From JBBQER01 sp038320885 (lineage in GTDB: Bacteria > Actinomycetota > Acidimicrobiia > IMCC26256 > PALSA-610): DNA of 7,933 bases. The notes under the pieces were generated by a model, which was not told the origin of the DNA, searched no databases, and saw only the letters and a list, made by a program, of their open reading frames with translations. The stretch is taken from the NCBI GenBank assembly GCA_038320885.1, contig JBBQER010000135.1, forward strand, positions 1-7,933, in the 5' to 3' direction. Of this stretch, positions 6,197 through 7,933 are shown piece by piece (the first letter of the stretch is position 1; each line of letters starts with the position of its first letter). The translations under genes were made by a program, and so were the position numbers.

Positions 6197-7006
6197 GTGG
6201 ACGTCGTCGACATCTGGGTGAACCTGGTGACCGAGCAGACGTCGGCCGCGTTTCTCGGTCAGGACGAGAACGCGCACATCCCGGGCTACCTCGGCAGCAA
6301 CGAAGGTCCGCTCGGCGTCGACGGCCTCCTCGCACTCATGGACGAGCTCGGCGTCGCGACCGGCATCTTCACGGGCGGGCTCGACCGCCACACCGACAAG
6401 CTGCTCGACACGTGCGACGCGCACGCCGGTCGGTTCCTCGTCGCCGGCGGTATCGGCGATCCTGCGCGGCCGGGGCGAACCGTGCGGCGCATCCGAGAGC
6501 TCGCGCAACATCCTCGGTTCTCGATGGTGCGCGTGATGCCGCTCTCCACCCAGGTCCCGACCAATGACGCCCGCCACTATCCCGTGTACCAAGTGTGCGA
6601 AGAGCTCGGAATCCCGGTCGGCATCAATGCCGGCATCCCGGGCCCGCGGGTGCGTTCCCGCGTGCAGCACCCCGAGTTGCTCGAAGACGTGTTGATCGAC
6701 TTTCCCGACCTCGTCGTGATCGTTGCGCACATGGGGCATCCCTACGAGGAGCTCCTCATGAACTACATGCGGAAGTGGCCGAACCTTTACGTCTCGTGCA
6801 CCGCGTACGCGCCGCGCTACATGGAACCGGCGCTCGTCGCATTCATGAACACCAAGACCTACCGCGGCCGCGTGATCTGGGGCAGCGACGAGCCGTGGTT
6901 CCCGATGCGACGCTCCCTCGCCGAAGCGCGCACGCTGCCAATCGACGATGATGCAATGACACAATTCCTCGGCGGCACCGCGCGCCGGCTCCTCGACCGC
7001 GCGTGA
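6197..7006 (+). CDS. Amidohydrolase-2 family protein with reduced metal site
   Basis: The 269-residue TIM-barrel protein is of the amidohydrolase-2 (ACMSD-like) type. Family features are the first strand VDVVDIWVN, LLALMDELGVATGIFTGG, VGINAGIPGPRV (141-152), the FPDLVVIVAHMGHPYEE segment (169-185), KWPNLYVSCTAYAPRYMEPAL, and VIWGSDEPWFPM (226-237). In active ACMSD-type enzymes metal is bound by an HxH on strand 1, a His on strand 5, a His on strand 6 and an Asp on strand 8. Here these read Trp7/Asn9, Asn144, His178 and Asp231, so three of five are replaced. From memory, actinobacterial homologues with the GINAGIPGPR motif share this, so it marks a subfamily and not a broken gene. The reaction is unknown; it may be a non-metal hydrolase, decarboxylase or lyase. 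GTG 6197 is chosen for its GGAG site. It is the first gene of an operon with the alpha/beta hydrolase 24 bp downstream. Confidence 0.88.
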   Translation: MDVVDIWVNLVTEQTSAAFLGQDENAHIPGYLGSNEGPLGVDGLLALMDELGVATGIFTGGLDRHTDKLLDTCDAHAGRFLVAGGIGDPARPGRTVRRIRELAQHPRFSMVRVMPLSTQVPTNDARHYPVYQVCEELGIPVGINAGIPGPRVRSRVQHPELLEDVLIDFPDLVVIVAHMGHPYEELLMNYMRKWPNLYVSCTAYAPRYMEPALVAFMNTKTYRGRVIWGSDEPWFPMRRSLAEARTLPIDDDAMTQFLGGTARRLLDRA

Positions 7007-7019
7007 CCTGAGCCCGACG

Positions 7020-7025
7020 AAAGGA
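7020..7025 (+). promoter_or_regulatory. Ribosome binding site of the alpha/beta hydrolase
   Basis: AAAGGA lies 5 nt before ATG 7031, in the 24-bp gap after the amidohydrolase stop. It is the best Shine-Dalgarno match in the window and supports translation of a second cistron of a shared mRNA. Confidence 0.7.
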
Positions 7026-7030
7026 ACGGC

Positions 7031-7771
7031 ATGCCTGCAGTCCTCGTCCACGGAGTTCCCGAGACGCCGGCGATCTGGGACGCGCTCCGGAGCAAGCTGA
7101 CGCGCGACGACGTGATCGCGTTACAGCTTCCCGGCTTCGGCTGTCCCCGCCCCCCGGGCTTCGGTGCGACCAAGGAGGACTACGTCGCGTGGCTCGTCGG
7201 CGAGCTCGAGAAGATCGCGGCGCAGGGACCGATCGATCTGGTCGGTCACGACTGGGGCGGCGGCTTCGTCGTACGTCTGGTGAGCACGCGCGCCGACCTC
7301 GTTCGTTCGTGGGTGTGCGACGCGGCCGGGCTCGGTGACGTCAACGTCGAGTGGCACGACTTCGCCAAGATCTGGCAGACGCCGGGTGAGGGTGAGAAGT
7401 TCTATGCCGACAACCTCGCGATACCGGCCGACGAGCGCGGCGCGGTATTCGAGATGTTCGGTGTCACCCACGACGCCGCGATCGCGCTCGGCCGGCCGCT
7501 CGACCAGACCATGGCCGACTGCATCCTCACGCTCTACCGGTCGGCGGTCGACGTCGGCAAGGAGTGGGCGCCCGATTTCCACGACATCGACCCGCCCGGC
7601 CGCATTCTCATCCCGTCGGAAGACGCGTTCCTCGCGGCCGACCTGAGCCGCAACAGCGCGCAGCGGACCGGCGCGTCGGTCACCGAGCTCGACGGGCTCG
7701 GCCACTGGTGGATGCTCCAGGACCCGGCGCGCGGCGCGGCCGTGCTCGAGGAGTTCTGGGCGACCGTCTGA
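7031..7771 (+). CDS. Alpha/beta hydrolase, haloalkane dehalogenase / epoxide hydrolase-like
   Basis: This 246-residue protein begins directly at the strand carrying VLVHGVPET (4-12), whose HGxP supplies the oxyanion hole. The nucleophile elbow is LVGHDWGGGF (70-79) with Asp74 as nucleophile, as in haloalkane dehalogenases and epoxide hydrolases (esterases normally have Ser here). The base is His225 in GLGHWW, and the acid is probably Asp198 (or Glu197) in LIPSEDAF. Helical cap residues lie between about 105 and 175, including EWHDFAKIWQTPGEGEKFY. It is shorter than the roughly 290-310 residues of typical dehalogenases, because the first two strands of the fold are absent from the N terminus. 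I recall similar short actinobacterial proteins, so this is probably natural. Activity could be hydrolysis of an epoxide, halide or related ester; which one is not visible. Its operon partner is the amidohydrolase; the divergent dehydrogenase could act on the alcohol products (inference). Confidence 0.9.
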   Translation: MPAVLVHGVPETPAIWDALRSKLTRDDVIALQLPGFGCPRPPGFGATKEDYVAWLVGELEKIAAQGPIDLVGHDWGGGFVVRLVSTRADLVRSWVCDAAGLGDVNVEWHDFAKIWQTPGEGEKFYADNLAIPADERGAVFEMFGVTHDAAIALGRPLDQTMADCILTLYRSAVDVGKEWAPDFHDIDPPGRILIPSEDAFLAADLSRNSAQRTGASVTELDGLGHWWMLQDPARGAAVLEEFWATV

Positions 7772-7840
7772 TCTCCCGGGTACCCATTCGCGCCTGATTT
7801 TGTAAGGGTTTTCGGCGGGGTGGGTGTCTCACCCTCGGCG

Positions 7841-7846
7841 TACGAT
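7841..7846 (+). promoter_or_regulatory. -10 box of the right-edge gene, leaderless layout
   Basis: TACGAT matches TANNNT and ends 6 nt before GTG 7853, the same geometry as at 3870-3882. The 80 bp between the hydrolase stop and this start also hold a small hairpin, GGGTG-TCT-CACCC (7822-7834), directly upstream of the box. It could be a weak terminator or an operator; it has no T-run. No -35 was recognised. Confidence 0.45.
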
Positions 7847-7852
7847 TCGGGT

Positions 7853-7933
7853 GTGGTCGCGGCGCTGCGACCGTTCGAATCGAGGCTCGATGAGCTGGCG
7901 CGTAAGCGTCGCGAAGTCGACGCGCTCGAGGCG
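7853..7933 (+). CDS. Start of an unidentified gene, cut by the right edge
   Basis: Twenty-seven codons are open from GTG 7853 to the window end. They read LRPFESRLDELARKRREVDALEA after a short VVAA head, an amphipathic helix rich in charged residues. The composition and the -10 box placement support a real start, but an alternative GTG at 7851 in another frame exists. The N terminus is reminiscent of the DUF222/HNH (13E12-type) proteins that are abundant in actinobacteria; this is a weak guess, as the diagnostic HNH region would lie outside the window. Confidence 0.5.
   Translation, partial: MVAALRPFESRLDELARKRREVDALEA

Noticed and set aside
6137..7051. Upstream extension of the dehydrogenase frame, making a 671-codon minus-strand ORF
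   Set aside because: The extension is antisense to the amidohydrolase, is rich in His, Arg and Val without recognisable motifs, and precedes a perfectly normal dehydrogenase N terminus with its own -10 box.
7775..7785. Overlapping palindromes CCCGGG and GGGTACCC after the hydrolase
   Set aside because: They are too short and there is no T-tract. Such sites are common by chance at this GC content, so no terminator is claimed here.
1..7933. tRNA, rRNA, CRISPR, transposase, phage or defence genes
   Set aside because: I looked for repeats with regular spacers, transposase or integrase motifs, terminal inverted repeats and RNA-gene signatures and saw none.

Overview
The window is very GC-rich DNA with GTG, TTG and ATG starts and TANNNT-type -10 boxes placed directly in front of start codons. 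This suggests a high-GC actinobacterium. The protein repertoire (TesB thioesterase, catabolic P450, amidohydrolase-2, short alpha/beta hydrolase with a GHDWG motif) resembles Acidimicrobiia or mycobacteria-like relatives. The class-level guess is inference from protein style, not from a marker gene.

Layout, left to right. Positions 1-2994 are read on the minus strand. They hold a long coiled-coil protein that runs off the left edge (1-1501), a TesB-type acyl-CoA thioesterase (1597-2397, TTG start), and an SHB17-like histidine phosphatase (2410-2994, GTG start). The last two are 12 bp apart and form an operon, with the phosphatase first. Positions 3114-3839 on the plus strand are a decayed cytochrome P450: the N-terminal part is missing, there are several frameshifts, and the haem-ligand cysteine is replaced by arginine. 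Next is an intact, secreted PcsB/RipC-like M23 peptidase (3882-5009, plus), probably translated from a leaderless mRNA. It converges on a zinc- and NAD-dependent alcohol dehydrogenase (5036-6136, minus). An 18-bp perfect palindrome fills the 26-bp gap between the two stop codons.

From a 60-bp divergent promoter region, the alcohol dehydrogenase is read leftwards. An amidohydrolase-2 protein (6197-7006) and an alpha/beta hydrolase (7031-7771) are read rightwards as a two-gene operon. These three genes look like a small catabolic or detoxification module; the substrate cannot be deduced. At the right edge a new plus-strand gene starts (7853 onward), again with a -10 box 6 nt before a GTG.

I see no RNA genes, CRISPR, insertion sequences, phage genes or defence systems. 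I do not find a convincing undescribed system. The best leads are the P450 pseudogene, a repeated -10/GTG leaderless layout, the overlapping divergent -10 boxes at 6144-6153, and an amidohydrolase lacking most metal ligands. The very long open frames antisense to real genes are compositional shadows.
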